A stretch of 8,865 nucleotides of DNA, taken from positions 1 through 8,865 of the forward strand of contig VBJR01000209.1 of NCBI GenBank assembly GCA_005880175.1. The letters run 5' to 3'. The notes under the pieces are model-generated. The model was given only the letters and a program-made list of their open reading frames with translations, did not search any database and was not told where the DNA came from. The stretch is from Chloroflexota bacterium (GTDB taxonomy: Bacteria > Chloroflexota > Dormibacteria > Dormibacterales > Dormibacteraceae). The position numbers and the translations under genes were made by a program. Position 1 is the stretch's first letter. Every line of letters starts with the position of its first letter. Of the stretch, positions 1 to 6,631 are shown one piece after another.

Positions 1-151
1 CGCGCTCCGTGTCGAGGATGCTGGCGAACACGCTGGGCGAATCGAACCGCGGACAGCAGAACCAGTCGATCGTGCCGTCCGTCGCGACGAGCGCGGTCGT
101 CTGGAGATCGCCGATCAGGCCGTGGTCGGCGATCTGCGGATATTCGCTCAT
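1..151 (-). CDS. GH15-family glucoamylase/trehalase-like protein, N-terminal fragment
   Basis: Only the first 50 codons are in the window; the gene runs leftward off the edge. The peptide opens MSEYPQIADHGLIGDLQTTA and continues through TDGTIDWFCCPRFDSPSVFA. This opening (IADHGLIGD, then DGTIDWFCxPRFDSPSxFA) is characteristic of bacterial glycoside hydrolase family 15 proteins, which include glucoamylases and trehalases acting on alpha-glucosidic links. It has no signal peptide, so a cytoplasmic enzyme is likely. The start is well supported: on the minus strand AGGAGGG (complement of 156-162) sits four bases before the ATG. The catalytic domain lies outside the window, so the substrate cannot be told. 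It is divergent from the sugar-uptake operon on the right and need not belong to the same pathway. Confidence 0.88.
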   Translation of the reverse strand, partial: MSEYPQIADHGLIGDLQTTALVATDGTIDWFCCPRFDSPSVFASILDTER

Positions 152-264
152 TTGACCCTCCTGGGCTGGTGCTCCCCCGAGCTTGCGCCGTCGCGGGCGA
201 GCGGGAGCCGCCGGCCGGGACCGGGCCGACGCAAAACGTTGACGGGCTCCTTCGTGACCTGGGT

Positions 265-287
265 GGTGGGTCGGGGCCGCCGACACC
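265..287. repeat. Imperfect inverted repeat upstream of the operon promoter
   Basis: GGTGGGTCGG (265-274) and CCGACACC (280-287) can pair as GGTG..TCGG with CCGACACC if the two extra G residues bulge, leaving a five-base centre. It lies about 20 bases upstream of the -35 box, a fitting place for an operator. In DNA this rich in G and C, short inverted repeats arise by chance, so the call is weak. Confidence 0.22.
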
Positions 288-308
288 AGACCCGGGACAG
301 GTGACGCC

Positions 309-337
309 TTGACGGGCGCGCGAATCGCTCATAGATT
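309..337 (+). promoter_or_regulatory. Candidate sigma-70-type promoter of the sugar operon
   Basis: TTGACG (309-314) and TAGATT (332-337) are separated by 17 bases, which is the optimal spacing for a housekeeping sigma factor. The -10 box ends only nine bases before the ATG at 347, so transcription should begin at or within a few bases of the start codon. No Shine-Dalgarno sequence lies in front of that ATG. Together this suggests a leaderless or nearly leaderless mRNA, a common arrangement in Actinomycetota. GAAATGAAAG (344-353) overlaps the start and resembles the repeated TTTC/GAAA half-sites bound by several DeoR-family repressors, so autoregulation there is possible but unproven. Confidence 0.6.
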
Positions 338-346
338 GAGCGCGAA

Positions 347-1174
347 ATGAAAGACAACGGTCTCGATTCGAGCGCGAACGGAGGCGATCGACGCGATCGG
401 ATCTCCCGGCTCATCGAGGCCAACGGGCGCGCTTCCGTCGCCCAGCTGAGCCGCCTGCTCTCGGTCTCCGAGGCCACCGTCCGCAAGGACCTGGCCGTCC
501 TCGAGGGCGAGCGCCGCCTCCTGCGCACCCACGGCGGCGCGACGGCGGGCGGCGCCGCGGCCCCTGGCATGCGGAACCGGGGCGAGCTCGCGTTCGAGGT
601 CCGGGAGCGTCTCCAGGTCGCCGAGAAGGCCGCGATCGGCCGGGCGGCGGCCGAGCTGGTCAAGGACGGCGACAGCATCGGCCTGGACGCCAGCACCACC
701 GCCCTCCACGTCGCCCGCCAGCTCAAGACCCGGAACGAGCTGACCGTCCTCACGAACGGCATCCGGATCGCCGCCGAGCTCGCCGGCCTGCCCGGGATCA
801 CCGTCCTGATGCCGGGCGGCGTGCTGCGCTGGGAGGCGTTCTCGCTGGTCGGCGAGTGGGGCGCCGCGATGCTGAGCCGCGTCCACATCCAGACGGCGTT
901 CGTCGGCGCCGTCGGATTCACCCTCGACCACGGCCTGACCGACGTCAACTGCGGCGAGGCCGAGTTCAAGCGTCTCCTGGTGGCCGCCGCCCGCGACGTG
1001 GTCGCCGTGATCGACCACACCAAGTGGGACCGCGTCGCGTTCACCACGTTCTGTCCCGTGGACCGCGTGGACCAGGTGATCACCGACACGCGCGCGCCCG
1101 AGGACATGGTCGAGGCCGTCCGGGCCCGGGGCGTGGACGTGCGCGCCGTCGCCGTCACCGACCGGCTGGCGTGA
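347..1174 (+). CDS. DeoR-family transcriptional regulator of the sugar operon
   Basis: The 275-residue length is typical of DeoR/GlpR repressors. Residues ~17-62 form the winged helix-turn-helix: RISRLIEANGRASVAQLSRL, then SVSEATVRKDL with the recognition helix around 41-50, ending in the family hallmark RTHGGA (60-65). Residues ~95-255 match the DeoR C-terminal sensor fold: the loop GLDASTTALHVA, which in this family contacts a phosphosugar or sugar ligand, then TNG, GGVLR and the late DHTKWDRVAF motif. The role is most likely ligand-relieved repression of the downstream genes. In Rhizobium leguminosarum a DeoR-type protein, RhaR, controls the equivalent rhamnose locus; the same role here is inferred from gene order. 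The ATG at 347 is the only start that keeps the whole DNA-binding domain. It has no Shine-Dalgarno, consistent with the promoter lying immediately upstream. Its TGA overlaps the next start (GTGA). Confidence 0.9.
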   Translation: MKDNGLDSSANGGDRRDRISRLIEANGRASVAQLSRLLSVSEATVRKDLAVLEGERRLLRTHGGATAGGAAAPGMRNRGELAFEVRERLQVAEKAAIGRAAAELVKDGDSIGLDASTTALHVARQLKTRNELTVLTNGIRIAAELAGLPGITVLMPGGVLRWEAFSLVGEWGAAMLSRVHIQTAFVGAVGFTLDHGLTDVNCGEAEFKRLLVAAARDVVAVIDHTKWDRVAFTTFCPVDRVDQVITDTRAPEDMVEAVRARGVDVRAVAVTDRLA

Positions 1175-2679
1175 CCGCGACGGCGCCGCCGGTGCTGGAG
1201 CTTCGCGGCGTCTCCAAGCGGTTCGCGGGCGTCCAGGCGCTGCGCGACATCGACCTCGACCTGCTGCCGGGCGAGGTCCACGCCCTGGTGGGCGAGAACG
1301 GGGCCGGCAAGAGCACCCTGGTCAAGATCCTGGCCGGGGTCCACCGGCCGGACACCGGGGTGATCCGGCTGCGCGGCCACGAGCTGGTCCTCCACGGCCC
1401 CGCCGGCGCGCGCGATCGGGGCATCGCGGTCATGCACCAGCAGCCCAACCTGTTCCCCGACCTGAGCGTGGCCGAGAACGTGTTCGCCGGCCGCCTCCCG
1501 CTGACGTGGCCGAACCGGGTGGACTGGCGCCGGACCCGCGCGGCGGCCGCCGAGCTGTTCGGCCGGCTCGGCGTCAGGCTCCGCGTCACCGCGCCGGTCC
1601 GGGGCCTCTCGGTCGCCGACCAGCAGCTCGTCGAGGTGGCCAAGGCGCTCTCCGTGGACGCGCAGGTCCTGGTGATGGACGAGCCGACCGCCGCCCTGAC
1701 CACGAGGGAGGTGGAGCGCCTCTTCGCCACCGTCCGCCAGCTCCGCGACCACGGCGTCGCGGTGCTGTTCGTGAACCACCGCCTGGACGAGGTGTTCGCG
1801 CTGTGCGACCGCGTGACCGTGCTCCGCGACGGCCAGCACGTGATCACGGCCCCCGCCGCCGACCTGACCCAGGCCGAGACCGTGCGCCACATGGTCGGCC
1901 GGCGGATCGAGAGCCTGTTCCCCAAGCAGCCGGCCGAGATCGGCGAGACCGCCCTCGAGGTGCGCGGCCTGACCCGCGCCGGCGCGTTCCGCGACGTCTC
2001 CTTCGCGGTGCGCCGGGGCGAGATCGTGGCCCTGGCCGGGCTGGTCGGCGCCGGCCGGTCGGAGGTGGCCCGGGCGCTGTTCGGCATCGACCGGGCCGAC
2101 GCCGGCGAGGTGCTGGTCCGGGGCCGCCGCGCGCGCCTCGCCTCGCCCCGCGACGCCATGCGCGCGGGCCTCGCCTACGTGCCCGAGGACCGCCACGACC
2201 AGGGCCTGGTGCTCGACTTCTCGGTCGCGACCAACGTCAGCCTGCCCGTGCTGGACCGCCTGAGCCGCCTGCTCGGGACGGTGGACGGGCGCCGCGAGCG
2301 GACCCTGGCCCGCGACTACTCGGAGCGGCTGCACCTCCGCTCGACCGGCGTGGACCAGGCCGTCGCCGGGCTGTCGGGCGGCAACCAGCAGAAGGTGGTG
2401 ATCGCCAAGTGGCTGGCCACCGGGCCGGCGGTCCTGCTCCTGGACGAGCCCACCCGGGGCATCGACGTCGGGGCCAAGGCCGAGGTCCACCGGATCATCT
2501 CGGAGCTCGCGGCCGGGGGCCTGGCGATCCTGCTGATCTCCAGCGAGCTGCCCGAGGTGCTGGGCATGGCCGACCGGGTGGTCGTCCTGCACGAGGGCAG
2601 GGTCGCCGACGTCATGTCCCGGTCCGAGGCCACGCAGGAGCGGATCATGACCGCCGCCACCGGCCGGCGGAGCGCGTGA
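1171..2679 (+). CDS. rhaT: Sugar ABC transporter ATP-binding protein, two-domain RbsA/RhaT type
   Basis: A 502-residue protein with two fused nucleotide-binding domains, the usual layout of the carbohydrate CUT2 class (RbsA, AraG, XylG, RhaT). Domain 1 has Walker A GENGAGKST (41-49, K47), a relaxed signature LSVADQQ (146-152) and Walker B VLVMDE (166-171). Domain 2 has a degenerate Walker A, GLVGAGRS (290-297), with Arg in place of the ATP-binding Lys, a canonical signature LSGGNQQ (401-407) and Walker B VLLLDE (421-426) followed by PTRGIDVG. This asymmetry is normal for CUT2 ATPases. It would power uptake through the two permeases that follow, at the inner face of the membrane. The GTG at 1171 overlaps the regulator stop by four bases and gives a family-length N-terminus just ahead of LELRGVSKRF; there is no separate Shine-Dalgarno, so translational coupling is likely. 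The family is certain; the rhamnose assignment rests on the neighbours. Confidence 0.92.
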   Translation: MTATAPPVLELRGVSKRFAGVQALRDIDLDLLPGEVHALVGENGAGKSTLVKILAGVHRPDTGVIRLRGHELVLHGPAGARDRGIAVMHQQPNLFPDLSVAENVFAGRLPLTWPNRVDWRRTRAAAAELFGRLGVRLRVTAPVRGLSVADQQLVEVAKALSVDAQVLVMDEPTAALTTREVERLFATVRQLRDHGVAVLFVNHRLDEVFALCDRVTVLRDGQHVITAPAADLTQAETVRHMVGRRIESLFPKQPAEIGETALEVRGLTRAGAFRDVSFAVRRGEIVALAGLVGAGRSEVARALFGIDRADAGEVLVRGRRARLASPRDAMRAGLAYVPEDRHDQGLVLDFSVATNVSLPVLDRLSRLLGTVDGRRERTLARDYSERLHLRSTGVDQAVAGLSGGNQQKVVIAKWLATGPAVLLLDEPTRGIDVGAKAEVHRIISELAAGGLAILLISSELPEVLGMADRVVVLHEGRVADVMSRSEATQERIMTAATGRRSA

Positions 2680-3719
2680 GCGGGATGGCCGGGCGCGCGA
2701 TGGCGTCGTCCGTGGACCGGGCGGCCGGCTCCGGCGTCGAGCGCACGCTGGCGGTCGTCGGCCGGCTCCGCGAGTTCGGCATCCTGGTCGCCCTGGCCGG
2801 CGTCGTGGTCGCCGTCAGCCTCCTCACCCCCCGCTTCCTGAGCCTGGACAACCTCGGCGAGGTGCTGCTCTCGATCTCGCTGATCGCGATCGCGGCCACC
2901 GGCCAGACGGTCGTGGTGCTGACGCGCAACGTGGACCTGTCGGTCGGCTCGATGGTCGGCCTGGTCGCGTTCGTCACCGGCGACCTGCTCAAGCAGCACG
3001 CGCTGGGGGTGCCGGAGGCCGTCCTGGCCGGCTGCGCCGCGGGCCTCGCCCTGGGCGCCGTCAACGGGCTGGTCGTGACCGCCGGCCGGGTGCCGGCGAT
3101 CGTGGCCACCCTGGGCACGCTCAACGTGTACCGGGGCCTCGTCTTCTTCATCGCGGGCGGCACCGAGGTGAGCGCGATCGACCTGCCGCCGGGCTACCTC
3201 GGCATCGCGACGGCCCGGGTGGTTGGCATCCCGGTCCTGATCCTCTGCGCCGCCGCGGTCGCCGGCGTCGTCGCGTACTGGCTGCGCTCCTCGCGCACCG
3301 GCCGCTCGATCTACGCGATCGGCTCGAACCCGGCGGCGGCCGAGGCCATCGGCATCCCGAGCCAGCGCCTGGTCTTCGCCGCGTTCGCGGTGTCGGGGCT
3401 GCTCTGCGGCGTCGCCGGCGTGCTCTGGGGCGCCCGCTTCGGCACGGTCAACGCGTTCGCGGCGAGCGGTCTCGAGCTCCAGGTGATCGCGGCCGTGGTG
3501 GTCGGCGGCGTGAACATCTTCGGCGGCTCCGGGAGCGTGCTCGGGGCCATGCTCGGCGCGATCCTCCTGGGCACCATCGACAACTCGCTGACGCTCCTGC
3601 ACCTGTCGCAGTTCTGGCTCCAGGCGATCGACGGCGCCGTGATCCTCCTGGCGGTCGGCGCCGACGCGGCGATCCGGGGCTACGTCCAGCGCGCGCTGCG
3701 GGCGCAGGGCCGGCGATGA
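2676..3719 (+). CDS. rhaP: Sugar ABC transporter permease 1, RbsC/RhaP type
   Basis: A 347-residue, strongly hydrophobic BPD_transp_2 (RbsC-like) permease with roughly eight to ten membrane segments. The hallmark NVDLSVGSMVGL is near residues 85-96, and the cytoplasmic coupling loop GSNPAAAEAIGI (216-227), expected to contact the ATPase, is well preserved. Later membrane segments carry VGGVNIFGGSGSVLGA, a conserved RbsC-family turn. Two starts are possible: GTG at 2676, overlapping the ATPase stop as GTGA, or ATG at 2685. GGAG at 2669-2672 is three bases from the GTG and twelve from the ATG, so neither spacing is ideal. I chose GTG because the four-base overlap recurs through this operon; the difference is three residues. 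It would pair with the second permease to form the channel. The substrate, probably L-rhamnose, is inferred from the operon. Confidence 0.9.
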   Translation: MSGMAGRAMASSVDRAAGSGVERTLAVVGRLREFGILVALAGVVVAVSLLTPRFLSLDNLGEVLLSISLIAIAATGQTVVVLTRNVDLSVGSMVGLVAFVTGDLLKQHALGVPEAVLAGCAAGLALGAVNGLVVTAGRVPAIVATLGTLNVYRGLVFFIAGGTEVSAIDLPPGYLGIATARVVGIPVLILCAAAVAGVVAYWLRSSRTGRSIYAIGSNPAAAEAIGIPSQRLVFAAFAVSGLLCGVAGVLWGARFGTVNAFAASGLELQVIAAVVVGGVNIFGGSGSVLGAMLGAILLGTIDNSLTLLHLSQFWLQAIDGAVILLAVGADAAIRGYVQRALRAQGRR

Positions 3720-4681
3720 ACGTCCTGGCCCGCCGGGAGACGCTGCTGGTCGTCCTGCTGGCGCTGTTCATCGGCCTGGGCGCGGTCCTCTCCCCCTACT
3801 TCCTGGACGGGACCAACTTCGCCGACCTCACCGACCAGCTGATGGAGCGGGCGATCATGGCGCTGCCGCTGACGCTGGTCATCGTGGCGGGCGAGATCGA
3901 CCTGTCGGTCGAGTCGATGCTGGGCCTCTCCAGCGCGCTCCTCGGCCTCACGTACGGTTGGGGCGTGCCGCTGTGGGCCGGCATCCCGCTGGTGCTGGCG
4001 GTGGGGGCCCTGGGCGGGCTGCTCAACGGGCTGCTGGTCACGCGGGCGGGGCTGCCCTCGCTGGTCGTGACGCTGGGCACGCTGGCGCTGTTCCGCGGGC
4101 TCGCCTACGTGGTCCTCGGCCCCCGCGCGGTCAGCCGCTGGCCCGCCGGGTTCAACGCGTTCGGCTTCGGGGACGTGCCCGGGACGCTGGTGCCCTGGCC
4201 GTTCGTCGTCTTCGCCGTCCTGGCGGCCGTCTTCGCCTTCGTGCTCCACCGGACCTGGATCGGCCGGCAGCTGTACGCCACCGGCAAGAACCCGCAGGCC
4301 GCCCGGTTCTCCGGCATCCGCGTCGCGCGCCTGAAGACGGCGCTGTTCGTGCTCTCCGGCGCGCTCTCGGCGCTGGCCGGAGTGATCCTCACCGCGCGGC
4401 TGGCCAGCGCGCGGGCGGACAACGGCCAGGGCTTCGTGCTGGACGTCGTCACGGCCGTCCTGCTGGGCGGGGTCAGCATCTTCGGCGGGGAGGGCAGCAT
4501 CGCCGGCGTGGTCCTGGCGGTGTTCGCGATCGGGGTGCTGCGCAACGCGCTGACGCTCGCCGACGTCACCCCCGACGTCCAGAGCACGGCGGTCGGCGCG
4601 CTGCTGATCGTCTCGGTCGCCGGGCCCGGCATCGTGCGCCGGATCCGGTCGGCGTGGAGCGACAGGGAGGTGTGGACATGA
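3716..4681 (+). CDS. rhaQ: Sugar ABC transporter permease 2, RbsC/RhaQ type
   Basis: A 321-residue membrane protein of the same RbsC-like family, clearly diverged from permease 1, so the channel is probably a heterodimer as in RhaP/RhaQ and LsrC/LsrD systems. The signature GEIDLSVESMLGL lies around residues 59-71, with Glu where permease 1 has Gly (VES against VGS). The coupling loop ATGKNPQAARFSGI starts at 188, followed by the conserved LLGGVSIFGGEGSIAG. The N-terminus enters the membrane almost at once (about residues 8-26). ATG 3716 overlaps the previous stop as ATGA and has AGGG six bases upstream. Its own TGA overlaps the binding-protein ATG. The family is certain; the substrate is inferred. 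Confidence 0.9.
   Translation: MNVLARRETLLVVLLALFIGLGAVLSPYFLDGTNFADLTDQLMERAIMALPLTLVIVAGEIDLSVESMLGLSSALLGLTYGWGVPLWAGIPLVLAVGALGGLLNGLLVTRAGLPSLVVTLGTLALFRGLAYVVLGPRAVSRWPAGFNAFGFGDVPGTLVPWPFVVFAVLAAVFAFVLHRTWIGRQLYATGKNPQAARFSGIRVARLKTALFVLSGALSALAGVILTARLASARADNGQGFVLDVVTAVLLGGVSIFGGEGSIAGVVLAVFAIGVLRNALTLADVTPDVQSTAVGALLIVSVAGPGIVRRIRSAWSDREVWT
4664..4670 (+). promoter_or_regulatory. Strong Shine-Dalgarno for the binding-protein gene
   Basis: AGGGAGG lies seven bases before the ATG at 4678, inside the end of permease 2. It is the strongest ribosome binding site among the transporter genes; the ATPase and permease 1 rely mainly on four-base overlaps. A stronger site here would raise binding-protein output above that of the membrane parts, which is the stoichiometry these importers need. 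Confidence 0.6.
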
Positions 4682-5697
4682 CCTGGAACGAGCTGCGAGG
4701 CGTCGCGCTGGCGGCCGCCGGCGGGGTCCTGATCGCCGCCTGCGGCGGGTCCGGGGGCGGCTCCTCGGGCGGGTCGAACCTGAACATCGCGTTCCTGCCC
4801 AAGCAGGTGAACAACCCGTACTTCGACACGGCCGCGTCGGGCGGCCAGGAGGCCGCCAGGGCGCTGGGCGGCCAGTTCAAGCAGGTCGGTCCCTCGGAGG
4901 CGAGCGGGTCGGCCCAGGTGCCGTACATCCAGACGCTGACCCAGCAGCACGTGAGCGCGATCGTCGTGTCGGCGGACGACCCGGACGCGATCGCGCCCGC
5001 CCTGAAGCAGGCGATGCAGAAGGGCATCAAGGTCGTCGGCTACGACTCCTCGCCGGCCCCGGACGCCCGCAACCTGTTCATCAACCAGGCGGACCTGCAG
5101 GGCATCGGCCAGAACCAGATCAAGCTGATCTGCGACGAGATCCCCGGCTGCAGCGGCCAGATCGGCATCGTCTCCGCGACCAGCACGGCGACCAACCAGA
5201 ATGCATGGATCAACTTCATGCAGCAGACGCTGCAGAGCAACCCGCAGTACGCCAACCTCAAGCTGGTCAAGACCGTGTACGGCAACGACGACCCCCAGAC
5301 CAGCGTCACCGTGACGCAGGGGCTGCTCCAGGCCTACCCGGACCTGAAGGGCATCATCGCGCCGACCACGGTGGGCATCGCGGCCGCCGCCCAGGTGCTC
5401 GAGCAGACCGGGAAGGCGGGCAAGGTGGCGCTGACCGGGCTGGGCACGCCGAACAACATGAAGAAGTACGTCAAGGACGGCACGGCAAAGGAGTTCGCGC
5501 TCTGGAACGTGAAGGACCTGGGCTATCTCTCCTACTACATCGCGGGGCTCCTGGCCCAGGGCAAGATCAAGGGCAACACCGGCGAGAAGTTCACGGCCGG
5601 CCGCCTCGGCAGCTACACCATCGGGACCGATGGCGTGGTCGTGCTCGGGCCGCCCTTCACGTTCAACGCGAGCAACATCGACCAGTTCAACTTCTGA
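4678..5697 (+). CDS. rhaS: Lipoprotein sugar-binding protein of the ABC importer, RhaS-like
   Basis: A 339-residue periplasmic-binding-protein-like lipoprotein (Peripla_BP_4, RbsB/RhaS group). The N-terminus is a short lipoprotein signal: hydrophobic VALAAAGGVLIAAC with lipobox IAAC and Cys22 as the lipidated residue, then a Gly/Ser-rich tether. The n-region MTWNELRG is unusual, with only one Arg and an acidic residue. The mature fold starts at NIAFLPKQVNNPYFDTAASG, the family's first strand and ligand loop, then has the YIQTLTQQHVSAIVVSADDP and GIKVVGYDSSP blocks. Length and motifs are complete. It would be anchored outside the membrane and deliver sugar to the two permeases. ATG 4678 overlaps the permease stop (ATGA) behind a strong Shine-Dalgarno. 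Being last of the four transporter genes is less usual, since this gene often leads such operons. L-rhamnose is the most likely ligand, because a rhamnose mutarotase remnant starts seven bases later. Confidence 0.9.
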   Translation: MTWNELRGVALAAAGGVLIAACGGSGGGSSGGSNLNIAFLPKQVNNPYFDTAASGGQEAARALGGQFKQVGPSEASGSAQVPYIQTLTQQHVSAIVVSADDPDAIAPALKQAMQKGIKVVGYDSSPAPDARNLFINQADLQGIGQNQIKLICDEIPGCSGQIGIVSATSTATNQNAWINFMQQTLQSNPQYANLKLVKTVYGNDDPQTSVTVTQGLLQAYPDLKGIIAPTTVGIAAAAQVLEQTGKAGKVALTGLGTPNNMKKYVKDGTAKEFALWNVKDLGYLSYYIAGLLAQGKIKGNTGEKFTAGRLGSYTIGTDGVVVLGPPFTFNASNIDQFNF

Positions 5698-5704
5698 GGG
5701 AGTG

Positions 5705-5961
5705 ATGCAGCGGATCGCGTTCGTCATGCGGGTCCTGCCCGGGCAGGAGGACGAGTACCGGCGGCGGCACCGGGCCGTCTGGCCGGAGATGCTCCGGGCG
5801 CTGAAGGACGCGGGCTGCGCCAACTACTCCATCTACATGCGGGGCCGCGAGCTGTTCGCCTGGATGGCATGGAGCAGGGGATCCTGCCCGAGACCGGGTT
5901 CCACGAGCTGCTCCCCGAGGTGTTCCACCTCGACCGACACGGGAAGCGCTCTCCTGTATGA
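5705..5961 (+). pseudogene. rhaM: L-rhamnose mutarotase, internally deleted and frameshifted
   Basis: Residues 1-54, in the frame of ATG 5705, are plainly the start of an L-rhamnose mutarotase: MQRIAFVMRVLPGQEDEYRR, then RHRAVWPEML, NYSIYMRG and ELFAWM. Tyr18 and His22 fall at the same positions as the active-site Tyr and His of E. coli RhaM. The family's C-terminal end (MEQGILPETGFHELLPEVFHLD) is also here, but in another frame from 5869, and stops at TGA 5959-5961. Against the 104-residue E. coli enzyme about 28 central residues are missing, including the conserved Trp-Trp pair of the sugar pocket. The missing length must leave remainder 1 on division by 3, so about 85 bases. The join lies near 5864-5872, where ATGG occurs twice. 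The intact enzyme would interconvert alpha and beta L-rhamnose in the cytoplasm. GAGG at 5696-5699 precedes the start. It is expected to be non-functional. Confidence 0.85.
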
Positions 5962-5977
5962 GCACATGGAGGTCCGC

Positions 5978-6631
5978 ATGACGGAAACGGAGCGGGGGCT
6001 CCGCGAGCAGCTGGTCGCGTACGCGCGGCGGATGCTGGCGGCCGGCCTGGTCAAGGGCACGTCCGGCAACCTGAGCGCCCGGCCGCCGGGCGCCGACTGG
6101 TGCCTGGTCACGCCCTCCGGCGTGGACTACGAGACGATGCGGGGCGAGGAGCTGGTCAAGGTGGACCTGGCGGGCCGGCCGATCGCCGACGCCCTCAAGC
6201 CGTCCGTGGACACGCCGGTCCACGTCGCCGTGTACCGCGTCAGGGCGGACGTCGCCTCGGTCATCCACACGCACTCGCCGTACGCCGCCGCGTTCTCGAC
6301 GCTGCACCGCGACGTGCCGCCCCTGATCACGGAGTCCGCCGGCTACCTGGGCGGGGCGGTCCGCGTCATGGAGTACGTGCCGCCCGCCCGGCCGGACACC
6401 GGCGACCAGGTCGCCGCCGGCCTCGGCGGCGACCGGGCCGTCCTGCTCCCCAACCACGGGGTCGTGGCCGTCGGCGAGGACCTGCGCAAGAGCTACACCG
6501 CGGCCGCACAGGTCGAGGAGAGCGCGCACATCGCGTTCCTGGCACTCCAGCTCGGCGAGCCGCACCCCGTGCCGGCGTCGGAGGTCGAGCGGATGCACGA
6601 CTTCATCCACCACCGGTACGGGCAGCGATGA
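5978..6631 (+). CDS. Class II aldolase/adducin-family protein, FucA/AraD-like
   Basis: A 217-residue zinc-dependent class II aldolase or epimerase, full length for the FucA/AraD family. Motifs in order: KGTSGNLSAR (26-35, phosphate and substrate loop), LVTPSGVDY (43-51), KPSVDTPVH (74-82), IHTHSPY (96-102) and LLPNHGVV (156-163). His97, His99 and His160 are the expected zinc ligands. Asp78 aligns with the catalytic Glu73 of L-fuculose-phosphate aldolase; Asp in an S-x-D-T context is what L-ribulose-5-phosphate 4-epimerase has, so the reaction is uncertain. In this operon a sugar-phosphate or sugar-acid aldolase yielding lactaldehyde or a similar product is the natural guess. ATG 5978 has GGAGG (5968-5972) five bases upstream. 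The frame is also open back to 5705, so a 308-residue fusion with the mutarotase N-terminus could be made. Its stop overlaps the next ATG (ATGA). Confidence 0.87.
   Translation: MTETERGLREQLVAYARRMLAAGLVKGTSGNLSARPPGADWCLVTPSGVDYETMRGEELVKVDLAGRPIADALKPSVDTPVHVAVYRVRADVASVIHTHSPYAAAFSTLHRDVPPLITESAGYLGGAVRVMEYVPPARPDTGDQVAAGLGGDRAVLLPNHGVVAVGEDLRKSYTAAAQVEESAHIAFLALQLGEPHPVPASEVERMHDFIHHRYGQR

Larger units (their letters stand above)
152..346. other. Divergent intergenic spacer between GH15 gene and DeoR operon
   Basis: This 195-base stretch separates two divergent genes and should hold both promoters. It contains the leftward ribosome binding site (156-162), an inverted repeat (265-287), the nine-base direct repeat TTGACGGGC at 239-247 and 309-317, and a promoter candidate for the rightward operon (309-337). 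I could not find a convincing -35/-10 pair for the leftward gene. The second TTGACGGGC copy contains the -35 element of the rightward promoter; the first copy has no -10 at a suitable distance, so it may be a protein-binding half-site rather than a second promoter. No ORF here looks real. Confidence 0.6.

Noticed and set aside
122..304. Rightward 60-codon frame in the left spacer
   Set aside because: It overlaps the well-supported GH15 start on the other strand, has no ribosome binding site, and its product is arginine/glycine-rich noise.
856..1170. N-terminal extension of the ATPase back to an ATG at 856
   Set aside because: The extra residues are an arginine/proline-rich shadow of the regulator gene. 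ATPase family similarity begins right after GTG 1171, which gives the usual ~500-residue length.
148..2592. Very long leftward open frame (814 codons) opposite the regulator and ATPase
   Set aside because: It is a by-product of high GC: the antisense of strongly biased codons lacks stops. Its product is low-complexity, rich in Gly, His, Arg and Asp, and the plus strand encodes clear conserved families here.
5864..5872. Programmed ribosomal frameshift joining the two mutarotase halves
   Set aside because: There is no slippery heptamer, and a frameshift would not restore the ~28 missing central residues. A deletion explains the data better.
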